Origin: CBDESN01 sp965242495
GTDB taxonomy: Bacteria > Pseudomonadota > Alphaproteobacteria > MPNO01
Reading direction: 5' to 3'
Length of the DNA stretch: 64,000 nt
NCBI GenBank assembly: GCA_965242495.1
Contig: OZ251446.1
Coordinates: forward strand, 1,488,001 to 1,552,000
The position numbers and the translations under genes are program-made. Below are positions 16,333 through 24,328 of this stretch, piece by piece. Each line of letters begins with the position of its first letter. The first letter of the stretch is position 1. The notes beneath the pieces were generated by a model, which worked only from the letters and a program-made list of their open reading frames with translations, did no database searches and had not been told where the DNA came from.

Positions 16333-17697
16333 CTATCGGCCGGGCCGGGCGCGCATGAGCCCGAGCGTCAACAGGATCGCCGGGACGCCGAGCAGTGCGG
16401 TGTAGACGAAGAACTGCGCGTATCCCGCCGCCTCGACCACCAGACCGGAGAACCCGCCGGCGAACTTGCCCGGCAGCGTCATCAGCGACGAGAACAAGGC
16501 GTATTGGGTGGCGGTGTAGGCGGCGTTCGTCAGGCTCGACAGATAGGCGATGAACACCGAGCCGGCGATGCCGGCGGTCAGGTTGTCGGCGCCGATGGCG
16601 AGCGCCAGCAGGCGCAGATCGGGTCCGGTCCAGGCCAGCAGCGCGAACAGCAGGTTGGTCGCCGCGATCAGGACCGCGCCCAGCAGCAGCGGGCGCAAGA
16701 CGCCGTAGCGGACGACCAGGACGCCGCCGGCGAAGGCCCCGGCGACGGACGCGCCGAAGCCGAAGACCTTGGCGACCGACGCGATCTCGGACTTGGTGAA
16801 GCCCAGATCGATGTAGAACGGGTTGGCCATCACCCCCATCACGATGTCGGAGAGGCGGTAGAGGCCGATGAACGCCAGAATCAGCAGCGCGCTGCGCCCG
16901 TTGCGTCGGAAGAAATCGAGGAACGGGCGCAGCGCCGCTTCGTGAAGCCAGCCCGACAGGCGCTCCAGGCGCGCCCGCCGCCGGGGATGCCGGCGAAGGA
17001 AGCCGCCCGCCTCGAATTCGCCCCGTTCGGCCTCGATCTCGCGGCTGGCCTCGGGCTCCCGCACCGCCAGCACGGTGACCGCGCCCACCGCCACCAGGCC
17101 GGCCATGGCCGCATAGGCCGCCTGCCAGGAGAACCAGTCGGCGAGGTAGAGCGCCCCCGCGCCCGCGGCGAGCAGCGCGAGGCGGTAGCCCAGCTGGTAG
17201 GTCGCGGCCATCGCGCCCTGCGCTTCGACCTCCATCGCCTCGATGCGGTAGGCGTCGATGGCGATGTCCTGGGTCGCCGAGGCGAACGCGATCAACAGCC
17301 CGAACAGGGCGACGGTCGCGAGATCCCGCGCGGGTTCCGACGCGGCGATGCCGAGCAGGCCGGCGGCGATGCCGAGCTGGGCGAGCAGCATCCAGGAACG
17401 GCGGCGGCCGAGCAGGCGGGTGAGCAGCGGCAGCCGCGCGCGATCGACCACCGGGGCCCACAGCACCTTGATCGAGAAGGCGACCCCCAGCCACGAGAAG
17501 AACCCGATCGCGCCGGGCGCTACGCCGGCCTCGCGCAGCCAGGCCGACAGGGTGGAGAAGATCAGCAGGAACGGCAGCCCGGCCGAGAAGCCGAGGAACA
17601 GCATGGCGACGACGCGCGGACGGCGATAGACTGCGAGCGCGTCCCGCCAGCCGCGGACGCCGCCGCCCGCGTCCCGCCGCGGCCGGTCCTCCGGCAT
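16333..17697 (-). CDS. ampG: AmpG-like MFS permease
   Basis: A 454-residue major facilitator with about 12 hydrophobic segments. The N-terminal FLGFSAGLPFLLIFSTLSAWL, SIKVLWAPVVDR and FASATQDIAIDAYRIE are characteristic of AmpG, which imports anhydro-muropeptides for cell-wall recycling at the inner membrane. A charged cytoplasmic loop of about 40 residues sits in the middle (ERGEFEAGGFLRRHPRRR). It lies 24 bases downstream of the PfkB-family kinase gene on the same strand. The functional call rests on family motifs; related sugar-phosphate carriers are possible. Confidence 0.85.
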   Translation of the reverse strand: MPEDRPRRDAGGGVRGWRDALAVYRRPRVVAMLFLGFSAGLPFLLIFSTLSAWLREAGVAPGAIGFFSWLGVAFSIKVLWAPVVDRARLPLLTRLLGRRRSWMLLAQLGIAAGLLGIAASEPARDLATVALFGLLIAFASATQDIAIDAYRIEAMEVEAQGAMAATYQLGYRLALLAAGAGALYLADWFSWQAAYAAMAGLVAVGAVTVLAVREPEASREIEAERGEFEAGGFLRRHPRRRARLERLSGWLHEAALRPFLDFFRRNGRSALLILAFIGLYRLSDIVMGVMANPFYIDLGFTKSEIASVAKVFGFGASVAGAFAGGVLVVRYGVLRPLLLGAVLIAATNLLFALLAWTGPDLRLLALAIGADNLTAGIAGSVFIAYLSSLTNAAYTATQYALFSSLMTLPGKFAGGFSGLVVEAAGYAQFFVYTALLGVPAILLTLGLMRARPGR

Positions 17698-17721
17698 GGG
17701 CGATGCGATGCGCCCCTCCGG

Positions 17722-18714
17722 TCAGCCCAGCCGCCGCCGGACCAGCGTCGCGAGCGACGTTTCGGGCCGCGCCCCGTAATGGCCGACGATCTCGCCGGCG
17801 GCGATGCTGCCGATCCGGCCGCAGGTCTCCAGCGGATAGCCGTTGGTCATGCCGTACAGCATGCCGGCCGCGAACAGGTCGCCCGCCCCCGTGGTGTCGA
17901 CCACGCGGTCCACCGGCTCGGCCGCGACCGCGATCACCTCGCCGCCGGCGGCGATGCGCGATCCTTCCGCCCCGCGCGTGATCGCGGCGACCTCGCACGC
18001 CGCCTGCGCCGCGGCGACGGCCTCGTCGGCGGAGCCGGTCTCGAACAGGGACGCGATCTCGGCCTCGTTGGCGAACAGGATATCGACGTGGCCGGACACC
18101 AGATGGCGGAACGACGCGCGGTGACGCTCGACGCAGAACGGGTCCGACAGCGACAGGGCGACCTTGCGTCCGGCGGCGTGCGCGGCTTCGGCGGCTTTCA
18201 CGAACGCCGCCTTGGCGGGCTCCTTGTCGAACAGATAGCCCTCCAGATAGGTGATCCGGGCGGCGCCGATCACCTCGGGATCGATGTCGGCGGGCCCCAG
18301 TTCGACGCTGATGCCGAGGCTCGTGCCCATGGTGCGCTCCGCGTCCGGCGTGACGAAGATCAGGCAGCGCGCGGTCGGCGGGCCGCCGGCGCGCCGGCGC
18401 ACCCGGTCACCGACGCCCGCCGCCCGGATGTCGCGACGGAACGCCTCGCCCAGCCGGTCGTTGCGGACCTTGCCGATATAGGCGCCCTTGCCGCCGAGCG
18501 AGGCGATCCCGGCCAGGGTGTTGGCGGCCGAGCCGCCCGACGTCTCGACGCCGGGGCCCATCCGCTCGTGTAGCGCTTGCGCCCGGGCTTCGTCCACCAG
18601 CGTCATCGCGCCCTTGCGCAGCCCGAGCCGCGCGACCAGCGCATCGTCGGCGCGCGTGACCACGTCCACGATCGCGTTCCCGACGCCCACGACGTCGACG
18701 GCGGCATCGGCCAT
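17722..18714 (-). CDS. PfkB family carbohydrate/adenosine kinase
   Basis: A 330-residue ribokinase-family protein. The N-terminal VVGVGNAIVDVVTRADD, the substrate loop ETSGGSAANTLAGIASLGG and the C-terminal VDTTGAGDLFAAGMLYG, which contains the catalytic Asp and anion hole, are all intact. The TSGGSAANT version and overall pattern fit the bacterial adenosine kinase group, phosphorylating adenosine to AMP, but the sugar or nucleoside preference is not certain. The gene is followed closely by the AmpG-like permease gene. Confidence 0.88.
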   Translation of the reverse strand: MADAAVDVVGVGNAIVDVVTRADDALVARLGLRKGAMTLVDEARAQALHERMGPGVETSGGSAANTLAGIASLGGKGAYIGKVRNDRLGEAFRRDIRAAGVGDRVRRRAGGPPTARCLIFVTPDAERTMGTSLGISVELGPADIDPEVIGAARITYLEGYLFDKEPAKAAFVKAAEAAHAAGRKVALSLSDPFCVERHRASFRHLVSGHVDILFANEAEIASLFETGSADEAVAAAQAACEVAAITRGAEGSRIAAGGEVIAVAAEPVDRVVDTTGAGDLFAAGMLYGMTNGYPLETCGRIGSIAAGEIVGHYGARPETSLATLVRRRLG

Positions 18715-18749
18715 ACGGGACTCCGGATGACGGGAAGGGCCGACGCGGC

Positions 18750-18776
18750 GCGCCCGCCACTGCGCCCGCCACTATA
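18750..18776 (-). promoter_or_regulatory. candidate promoter -10 with tandem 12-bp repeat upstream of the PfkB gene
   Basis: On the minus strand TATAGT (18771-18776) precedes the PfkB start by about 55 bases and runs into two perfect copies of AGTGGCGGGCGC (18762-18773 and 18750-18761). No good -35 hexamer is seen. The 326-base gap 18715-19040 between this gene and the bactofilin shows nothing else that I can support. Confidence 0.35.
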
Positions 18777-19040
18777 CCCGCCCCGCGCCCGGATCGCGAC
18801 CCGAGCGCCCCGGCGTCAATCGACGATCCCGCCCGCCCATAACCACCCCATGAGTCGAACGCCTCTCCTTCGCAGCAGCGTCGACTTGCCGGTCTTGCGG
18901 GATCTCTACGGGAAGGCGGACTGCCCCGGCGCCCCCCGCCGCCGATTCCGGGCGCGAATGTCTTTGCGTTCCGCGGCTCGAACGGCTACCTCTTGCGCTT
19001 GCAGCTTGGCGGATGCCGCATCGGGACGAAAGGACAGGCC

Positions 19041-19604
19041 ATGAGGTTCGCTCGCAAGAAGGACGAAGACGAGGACGCCGCGCCGGAAGCGACGGATCGG
19101 CCAGGGACTGGTCCGGCGCAGCGCCCGTCGGACAAGCGGCCCGACGCGCCCCCGGCCGTCGCCCCGACGAGCGTGCGGCGCGCGGCGGTGGACATTCGCG
19201 AAAAGCCGCCTCGCCCCGACGCGCCGGAGGGCGACGCCAAAACGCTCGTCGTCGGGCGCGGCATCGTTCTCAAGGGCGAGATCCAGTCCTGCGACAAGCT
19301 GGTGATCGAGGGTCACGTCGAAGCGAGGGTCGACGGCTGCCGCGAGATCGAGATCTCCGAGACCGGAATGCTCAAGAGCGAAGCCGATATCGAGTCGGCC
19401 GACATCCGGGGCGCCTTCGACGGGGTAGTCACCGCGCGCGAACTCCTGATCGTGCGCGCCACGGGGCGAATCACCGGCAAGATCCGGGCCGGCAAGCTCG
19501 AGGTCGAACGCGGCGGGCAGATCGTCGGCGACCTCGAGATCCTGGCGGCGGGCGCCGCGCCGACGGCGGGCGAGCGGGGAACGCCGCCGGCGGCGGCCGA
19601 ATAA
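19041..19604 (+). CDS. bactofilin (polymer-forming cytoskeletal protein)
   Basis: A 187-residue protein with a disordered, charged N-terminal 60 residues, a central bactofilin beta-helix (about residues 68-165) and a short Ala/Gly/Pro tail. The core shows the repeating short-strand pattern of the family: GRGIVLKGEIQSCDKLVIEG, EISETGMLKSEADIESA and ITGKIRAGKLEVERGG. Bactofilins polymerise without nucleotide into filaments that place cell-wall or stalk machinery at membranes. ATG 19041, preceded by AGGACAG, was preferred to an upstream ATG that lacks a ribosome binding site. Confidence 0.92.
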   Translation: MRFARKKDEDEDAAPEATDRPGTGPAQRPSDKRPDAPPAVAPTSVRRAAVDIREKPPRPDAPEGDAKTLVVGRGIVLKGEIQSCDKLVIEGHVEARVDGCREIEISETGMLKSEADIESADIRGAFDGVVTARELLIVRATGRITGKIRAGKLEVERGGQIVGDLEILAAGAAPTAGERGTPPAAAE

Positions 19605-19645
19605 CGGAACGCCGCGTGACCGGCCGCCGCGGCGCGGCCGTCCCG

Positions 19646-20083
19646 ATGCCCGGATGCCGCGCCGCGCTGCGCCGGCTAGCGCTCCTGTGCCCGTTCGCCG
19701 TCGCGGCCTGCCTGCCGCCGCCGGACGACGACGGCGCTGCGCCGACCGCGGAGACCGGGCCGCCCGCCGATGTCGCGGCCCCGCAGGCGGCGATGCCGAC
19801 GACGCCGGCGCGGTCCGGGCGTCCGCCGCCGCGCCGGCGCGATCCGCGTCCGGCGCGGCTCATCGGGCTCGACGGGGCAGGGCTGCTGGCGCTGCTCGGC
19901 GAACCCGGCTTCGTCCGCCGCGACGCGCCGGCGCAGATATGGCGCTACCGGAGCGAGACCTGCTCGCTCGCCTTCTTCCTCTATGCCGACGAGGACGGCG
20001 GCGACGCCGTGGTCAGCCATGTCGAGGCGCCGGCCGGCGTCGGCGCGGAGGCCTGCCTCGAACGCCTGCTGGCCGGGCGCTGA
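19646..20083 (+). CDS. small predicted lipoprotein
   Basis: A protein of 145 residues (155 if the GTG at 19616 is used). The N-terminus RRLALLCPFAVAACLPPPDD is a lipoprotein signal with a cysteine in a plausible lipobox (VAAC). A Pro/Arg/Ala-rich linker follows, then a compact domain with LIGLDGAGLLALLGEPGFVRR, IWRYRSETCSLAFFLY and a last Cys in GAEACLERLL. The LLGEP...W-Y-R..C.L..FLY pattern resembles small outer-membrane-associated proteins that sense or bind via an SmpA/BamE-like fold, but this is only a resemblance. It follows bactofilin by 41 bases and may be co-transcribed. Confidence 0.75.
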   Translation: MPGCRAALRRLALLCPFAVAACLPPPDDDGAAPTAETGPPADVAAPQAAMPTTPARSGRPPPRRRDPRPARLIGLDGAGLLALLGEPGFVRRDAPAQIWRYRSETCSLAFFLYADEDGGDAVVSHVEAPAGVGAEACLERLLAGR

Positions 20084-20089
20084 CCGGTA

Positions 20090-20734
20090 TCAGCCGTCGG
20101 TCTTGGCGCCGTAGCGGCAGAGGTCGCGCAGCGCGCAGCGCCAGCATTCGGGCTTCCGCGCCTTGCAGACATGCCGGCCGTGCAGGATCAGCCAGTGATG
20201 GGCGTGTCGTTTCCAGCGATCGGGCGTGCGCCGGACGAGCTCGCGCTCGACCGCGTCGACATCGGCCCCCGGGGCGAGGCCGGTCCGGTTGCCGAGGCGG
20301 AAGATATGGGTGTCGACGGCGATCGTCGGCGCCCCGAACGCGACGTTGAGCACCACGTTGGCGGTCTTGCGCCCGACCCCCGGCAGGGCTTCGAGCGCCG
20401 CCCGGTCGTCCGGGACGCGCCCGTCATGCCGCTCGATCAGCAGCTTGCTCAGCGCGACGACGTTCCGGGCCTTGTTGCGATAGAGCCCGATGGTCCGGAT
20501 CCGGTCCCGCAACCGCGCTTCGCCGAACGCGACCATCTTCTCGGGCGAATCCACGGTCTCGAACAGCGACGCGGTGGCCTTGTTGACGCCGACGTCGGTC
20601 GCCTGCGCCGACAGCACGACCGCCACCAGCAGCGTGAACTCGTTCTTGTAGCGGAGTTCGGTGTCCGGGCGGGGGTTGGCTTCGGCCAGGCGCCGGTAGA
20701 GTTCGTCGATCTCTGATCGCTTGAGCGCCGCCAT
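20090..20734 (-). CDS. nth: endonuclease III
   Basis: A 214-residue DNA glycosylase/AP lyase for oxidised pyrimidines, close to the usual 211. The helix-hairpin-helix LPGVGRKTANVVL carries the catalytic Lys, the Asp is in VDTHIFRLGNR, and the four [4Fe-4S] cysteines are in CKARKPECWRC and LC (C-x6-C-x2-C-x5-C). The ATG at 20734 begins at the conserved region (MAALKRSEIDELYRRL); an upstream ATG would add 12 residues without homology. A promoter lies immediately upstream (20743-20770). It faces the DUF2244 gene divergently. Confidence 0.95.
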   Translation of the reverse strand: MAALKRSEIDELYRRLAEANPRPDTELRYKNEFTLLVAVVLSAQATDVGVNKATASLFETVDSPEKMVAFGEARLRDRIRTIGLYRNKARNVVALSKLLIERHDGRVPDDRAALEALPGVGRKTANVVLNVAFGAPTIAVDTHIFRLGNRTGLAPGADVDAVERELVRRTPDRWKRHAHHWLILHGRHVCKARKPECWRCALRDLCRYGAKTDG

Positions 20735-20742
20735 GGCGTCGC

Positions 20743-20770
20743 ACTCTACGATCCGGGCCGAGGCGGTCAA
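20743..20770 (-). promoter_or_regulatory. nth promoter
   Basis: On the minus strand TTGACC (20765-20770), a 16-base spacer and TAGAGT (20743-20748) lie just before the nth start at 20734. The close spacing implies a very short or absent 5' leader. Confidence 0.45.
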
Positions 20771-20802
20771 GGCGGCCCGTCCGCAGGCCGTCCGGGGCGC
20801 AG

Positions 20803-20831
20803 TTGGGCGATCGGGACGTTCGCCCTATCAT
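20803..20831 (+). promoter_or_regulatory. DUF2244 gene promoter, possible leaderless start
   Basis: TTGGGC (20803-20808), 17 bases, TATCAT (20826-20831). Transcription would start about 7 bases later, that is at the ATG at 20839, so the messenger would be leaderless. The alternative ATG at 20830 lies inside the -10 box. Confidence 0.4.
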
Positions 20832-20838
20832 GGCCGGC

Positions 20839-21381
20839 ATGGATCGGGAAGCGCAGCGCCCGGACGGGCCGGACGGGACCGAACCCTGTGAGGCCGAACC
20901 CCGACCCGGCGCGCCGGCGTTCGACGCGATCCTGGAGCCCCATCGGAGCCTGGACGCCGGCGGCTTCGCCTTGCTGATGGCGGCGGTCGGCCTGATCGGG
21001 CTCGGCGGCGGGGTCGCCTTCCTGTCGATCGGCGCTTGGCCGGTCGCGGGTTTCCTCGGCCTCGACGTCCTCGCGGTCTGGCTCGCCTTCCGGCTCAACT
21101 ATCGCGACGGGCGCGGCTACGAACGCCTGCGGCTGACCCGCGACCGGCTGACGGTCGTGCGGGTGAGCGCCCGCGGGCGCGTCCAGCGCGCGCATTTCCA
21201 GCCCTACTGGCTGCGCGTCGAGTTCGACGATCCGCCGCGCCACGATAGCCAGCTCCGGCTGTCCTCGCACGGGCGGTCGCTGGTCGTCGGATCCTTTCTC
21301 GCGCCCCGGGAGCGGCTCGAACTGGCCCGCGCGCTGGAGGCGACGCTGGGCCGGTTGCGCGCGCCCCGCGAAGTGGTCTGA
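20839..21381 (+). CDS. DUF2244 domain membrane protein
   Basis: A 180-residue protein. After an acidic, proline-rich N-terminus come two adjacent hydrophobic helices (about residues 33-75: GGFALLMAAVGLIGLGGG and AGFLGLDVLAVWLAFRLNY), then a soluble basic domain with YERLRLTRDRLTVVRV and LRVEFDDPP. This is the DUF2244 architecture, typically encoded beside nth in alphaproteobacteria. Function unknown; the cytoplasmic domain may dock to other membrane proteins. The start at 20839 fits the promoter better than 20830. Confidence 0.85.
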   Translation: MDREAQRPDGPDGTEPCEAEPRPGAPAFDAILEPHRSLDAGGFALLMAAVGLIGLGGGVAFLSIGAWPVAGFLGLDVLAVWLAFRLNYRDGRGYERLRLTRDRLTVVRVSARGRVQRAHFQPYWLRVEFDDPPRHDSQLRLSSHGRSLVVGSFLAPRERLELARALEATLGRLRAPREVV

Positions 21382-21465
21382 CGGCCCCGCGGAACGGTCC
21401 GACGACAACCGCGATTGCGCAACTTCCGGGTGGCGGCGCGCGGCGGCGGCGCTACCTTCCCGCCC

Positions 21466-22392
21466 ATGAACGCCGACTTGCCCATGAACGCTCGCCCGTC
21501 ATCGCCCGCCGCGCGCGACTATGCGCGCATCGAGAAGGCGATTCGCTTCATCGAGGCGCGCCGGCGCGAGCAGCCGGACCTGGAGGAGATCGCGGCGGCG
21601 ATCCATCTGAGCCCGTACCACGTCCAACGCCTGTTCACCCGCTGGGCCGGGGTGAGTCCCAAGCGGTTCATGGGGTTTCTGACCATGGAGCACGCCAAGG
21701 CCATGTTGGAGAGTTCCGAATCGGTGCTCGACGCCGCGCTCGAAGCCGGCCTGTCCGGCCCCGGCCGGCTGCACGACCTGTTCGTGACCTTCGAGGCCGC
21801 GACCCCCGGGGAATACAAGCGCGCCGGCCGCGGGCTGGAGATCCGCTACGGTTTCCACGCCGGCCCGTTCGGCGAGTTCCTGATCGCCCGAACGACGCGC
21901 GGCGTCTGCGGCCTCGCCTTCGTCACCGACCGCGGACGCGCCGCCGCGATCGAGGACCTGCGGGCGCGCTGGCCGGCGGCGAGCCTGCGGCGCGATCAGG
22001 CCGGGACCCAGGCCCAGGCGCGCGCCGCCTTCCCCGCCTGGGGGGCGGGGCCGGAGGCCGCCGGGCGTTCCGGGCGGCTCGCCCTCCGGGTCCGGGGCAC
22101 CAACTTCCAGATCAAGGTCTGGCAGGCGCTGCTGCGCATCCCGGCCGGGCGTCTGGCGAGCTACGCCGCCGTCGCCCGGGCCATCGGCCGGCCGACGGCG
22201 GCGCGCGCGGTCGGCGGCGCGCTCGCCGCCAACCCGATCGCCTTTCTCATCCCCTGCCACCGGGTGATCCGCGCCGCCGGCGGGCTCGACGTCGACTATC
22301 GCTGGGGCGCCGCCCGCAAGCGCGCGATCCTCGGTTGGGAGGCCGCCCGCGCGGCCGGGCCTCACAACCCCAGCACGTCGAACATCGAATAG
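21466..22392 (+). CDS. AraC-type regulator fused to O6-methylguanine-DNA methyltransferase
   Basis: A 308-residue protein with an AraC helix-turn-helix (about residues 22-115; IHLSPYHVQRLFTRWAGVSPKRF) followed by an Ogt-type methyltransferase. The acceptor Cys is in IPCHRVIRAAGGL, preceded by the DNA-binding FQIKVWQALLRIPAG. The Ada N-terminal zinc domain that repairs methylphosphotriesters is absent, so this is the shorter Ada-like form. It removes alkyl groups from guanine and may control its own alkylation response. Its last 31 bases overlap the 3' end of dapB on the opposite strand. Confidence 0.92.
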   Translation: MNADLPMNARPSSPAARDYARIEKAIRFIEARRREQPDLEEIAAAIHLSPYHVQRLFTRWAGVSPKRFMGFLTMEHAKAMLESSESVLDAALEAGLSGPGRLHDLFVTFEAATPGEYKRAGRGLEIRYGFHAGPFGEFLIARTTRGVCGLAFVTDRGRAAAIEDLRARWPAASLRRDQAGTQAQARAAFPAWGAGPEAAGRSGRLALRVRGTNFQIKVWQALLRIPAGRLASYAAVARAIGRPTAARAVGGALAANPIAFLIPCHRVIRAAGGLDVDYRWGAARKRAILGWEAARAAGPHNPSTSNIE

Positions 22393-23174
22393 AGGCCGGG
22401 CGGCCGGTCCTTGGCCCAGAGCGCGGCGTCGACCGCTCCGCGGGCGAAGATCCGCCGCGAACTCGCCTTATGCGTCAGCTCCAGCCGTTCGCCCTCGATG
22501 GCGAAGATCGCCGAATGCTCGCCCACCACGTCACCGCCGCGCAGCGTGGCGAAGCCGATATCGCCCCGCCGCCGCGCGCCGGTCCGGCCTTCGCGCGCCA
22601 TGACCGCAGCCCTGTCCAACGAGACCCCGCGGCCCGCCGCGGCCGCTTGGCCCAACGCCAGTGCGGTGCCCGACGGCGCGTCCACCTTGTGTTTGTGGTG
22701 CATCTCGACGATCTCGACATCGAACCGGTCATCGAGGGCCGCCGCGACCTGTCTGGTCAGCGCCAACAACAGATTGACGGCGAGACTCATGTTGGGGGCG
22801 TGGACGATGGCCGCTCCGCGCGCCGCTTCGGCGAGACCGGCCTGCTGGTCGACGTCCAGCCCGGTGGTGCCGATCACATGGGCGCGCCCGGTTTCGCGCG
22901 CGAGCCTGGCGTGCGCGAGCGTCGCCGCCGGGGTGCTGAACTCGATCACCGCGTCGGACGCCTCGAACAGGGCGCGCGGAGTCTCGCCGATCGGGACGCC
23001 GATGGCGCCGATGCCGGCCGCCTCGCCGACGTCGCGACCGATCGCCGGATGTCCGGCCGCCTCGCTCGCTGCGCTCACACACGCCCCGTCGGCTTCGGCG
23101 ACTTGGCGGACGACCGCGCCGCCCATCCGCCCCGCCGCGCCCGCGACGCCGACCCTTACCGCGGTCGGCGTCAC
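22362..23174 (-). CDS. dapB: 4-hydroxy-tetrahydrodipicolinate reductase
   Basis: A 270-residue NAD(P)H-dependent enzyme of lysine and diaminopimelate synthesis. The Rossmann motif VGVAGAAGRMGGAVV is at the N-terminus; EMHHKHKVDAPSGTAL carries the catalytic His and Lys; the end LYSMFDVLGL is typical. The GTG start at 23174 overlaps the stop of the small upstream gene (GTGA), so translation is coupled. Confidence 0.96.
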   Translation of the reverse strand: MTPTAVRVGVAGAAGRMGGAVVRQVAEADGACVSAASEAAGHPAIGRDVGEAAGIGAIGVPIGETPRALFEASDAVIEFSTPAATLAHARLARETGRAHVIGTTGLDVDQQAGLAEAARGAAIVHAPNMSLAVNLLLALTRQVAAALDDRFDVEIVEMHHKHKVDAPSGTALALGQAAAAGRGVSLDRAAVMAREGRTGARRRGDIGFATLRGGDVVGEHSAIFAIEGERLELTHKASSRRIFARGAVDAALWAKDRPPGLYSMFDVLGL

Positions 23175-23359
23175 TCCGCCGCTACCAGCCGCGCGCGATC
23201 GACGATGGCCTCGCGCAACCCGTCGAGCATCCCTTCGACCTTCGCCATGCGTTCGCGGAGTTCGCCGATCTCCCGGCGCAGGCCGCGGAAGCTCGCCAGG
23301 ATCAGGCCGGCGAGGCCGACGCCGACCACGATCAATATGCCGATGAGCGAAGGGGTCAT
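23171..23359 (-). CDS. small membrane-anchored coiled-coil protein
   Basis: A 62-residue protein: one transmembrane helix (residues 5-23, IGILIVVGVGLAGLILASF) then a charged helix with heptad pattern (LRREIGELRERMAKVEGML). It is embedded in translation of dapB through a 4-base overlap. Similar tiny anchors are widespread and may act as scaffolds; the role here is unknown. Confidence 0.7.
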   Translation of the reverse strand: MTPSLIGILIVVGVGLAGLILASFRGLRREIGELRERMAKVEGMLDGLREAIVDRARLVAAE

Positions 23360-23533
23360 GCGCCAGAGCCTAAGCGCGGCGCGGCCGACATGCAAGCCCC
23401 GACCGGCGTCGCTCCGCCGCTTGCAGCCGCGCGAGGCCGACGCCGACCGCGGCGACGGCCCGACCATGACGGACCACGACCACCGCCCTCCGCGGCCCGC
23501 GACAGCGCCGCCGCGCCGCCCTATCGTGGCGTC

Positions 23534-24268
23534 ATGATCGCCTTGTTCACCGATTTCGGAATCGCGGGGCCGTATGTGGGCCAGATGAAGGCCGCGATCG
23601 AGCGCGACGCGCCGGGGACGCCGGTGATCGACCTGCTGCACGACGCTCCCGCGTTCGATCCCAGAGCCTCCGCCTATCTGCTGGCGGGGCTGGCGGACGC
23701 CTTTCCCGCGCAGGCGGTCATGCTGTGCGTCGTGGACCCCGGGGTGGGCGGGATGCGGGCGCCCATCGTCGCCGAGGCGGACGGGCGGCGCTTCGTGGGT
23801 CCCGATAACGGCCTGTTCGAACTGGTCCTGCGGCGCGCCGACAGGACGGCGCTGTGGACCATCGCCTGGCGCCCGGAACGGCTGTCCGCGACCTTCCACG
23901 GCCGCGACCTGTTCGCGCCCGTTGCGGCCAAGCTCGCGCGCTACGAGCCGGTTCCGGGCGAGCCCGCCCCGGTCGAGCGCGCGCGGCGGGTCGATTGGCC
24001 CGACGATCTGGCCGAGATCGTCCATATCGACGGTTTCGGAAATGCGACGACGGGGATCCGCGCCGCGTCGGCGCCGCCGGAGACGGCGTTCGACGTCGGC
24101 GGCCAGCTGATCCGCCGCGCGCGCACCTTCTCGGAGCGCGCGCCGGGCGAGGCCTTCTGGTACGAGAATTCGAGCGGGCTGGTCGAGTTCGCGGTCAACC
24201 GGGGCCGCGCCGACGAGGCTCTGGGGCTCCGCGTCGGCGCGGCCGCGACCTGCGTCCCGCCCCGGTGA
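23534..24268 (+). CDS. SAM hydroxide adenosyltransferase (DUF62 family)
   Basis: A 244-residue member of the family that includes fluorinase, chlorinase and the SAM hydrolases. It begins MIALFTDFGIAGPYVGQMK, with the SAM-binding DFG near the start, followed by VVDPGVGG, VGPDNGLFELVL and HGRDLFAPVAAKL, all conserved in hydrolases that split SAM to adenosine and methionine. The C-terminal domain has HIDGFGNATTGI. The halide-binding Ser loop of halogenases is not evident. Start at ATG 23534, preceded by a TATCGT that may be a -10 box for a leaderless message. Confidence 0.88.
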   Translation: MIALFTDFGIAGPYVGQMKAAIERDAPGTPVIDLLHDAPAFDPRASAYLLAGLADAFPAQAVMLCVVDPGVGGMRAPIVAEADGRRFVGPDNGLFELVLRRADRTALWTIAWRPERLSATFHGRDLFAPVAAKLARYEPVPGEPAPVERARRVDWPDDLAEIVHIDGFGNATTGIRAASAPPETAFDVGGQLIRRARTFSERAPGEAFWYENSSGLVEFAVNRGRADEALGLRVGAAATCVPPR

Positions 24269-24328
24269 CCGCAGCGCAGGCGGGGCAGCGCGCTCGTCAC
24301 GGCGACGCGGGCCGACGGGCGGGCCGGT

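Noticed and set aside
23534..24268. Fluorinase or chlorinase
   Set aside because: The halide-binding loop characteristic of halogenases is not recognised and no halometabolite genes are near; SAM hydrolase is the safer name.
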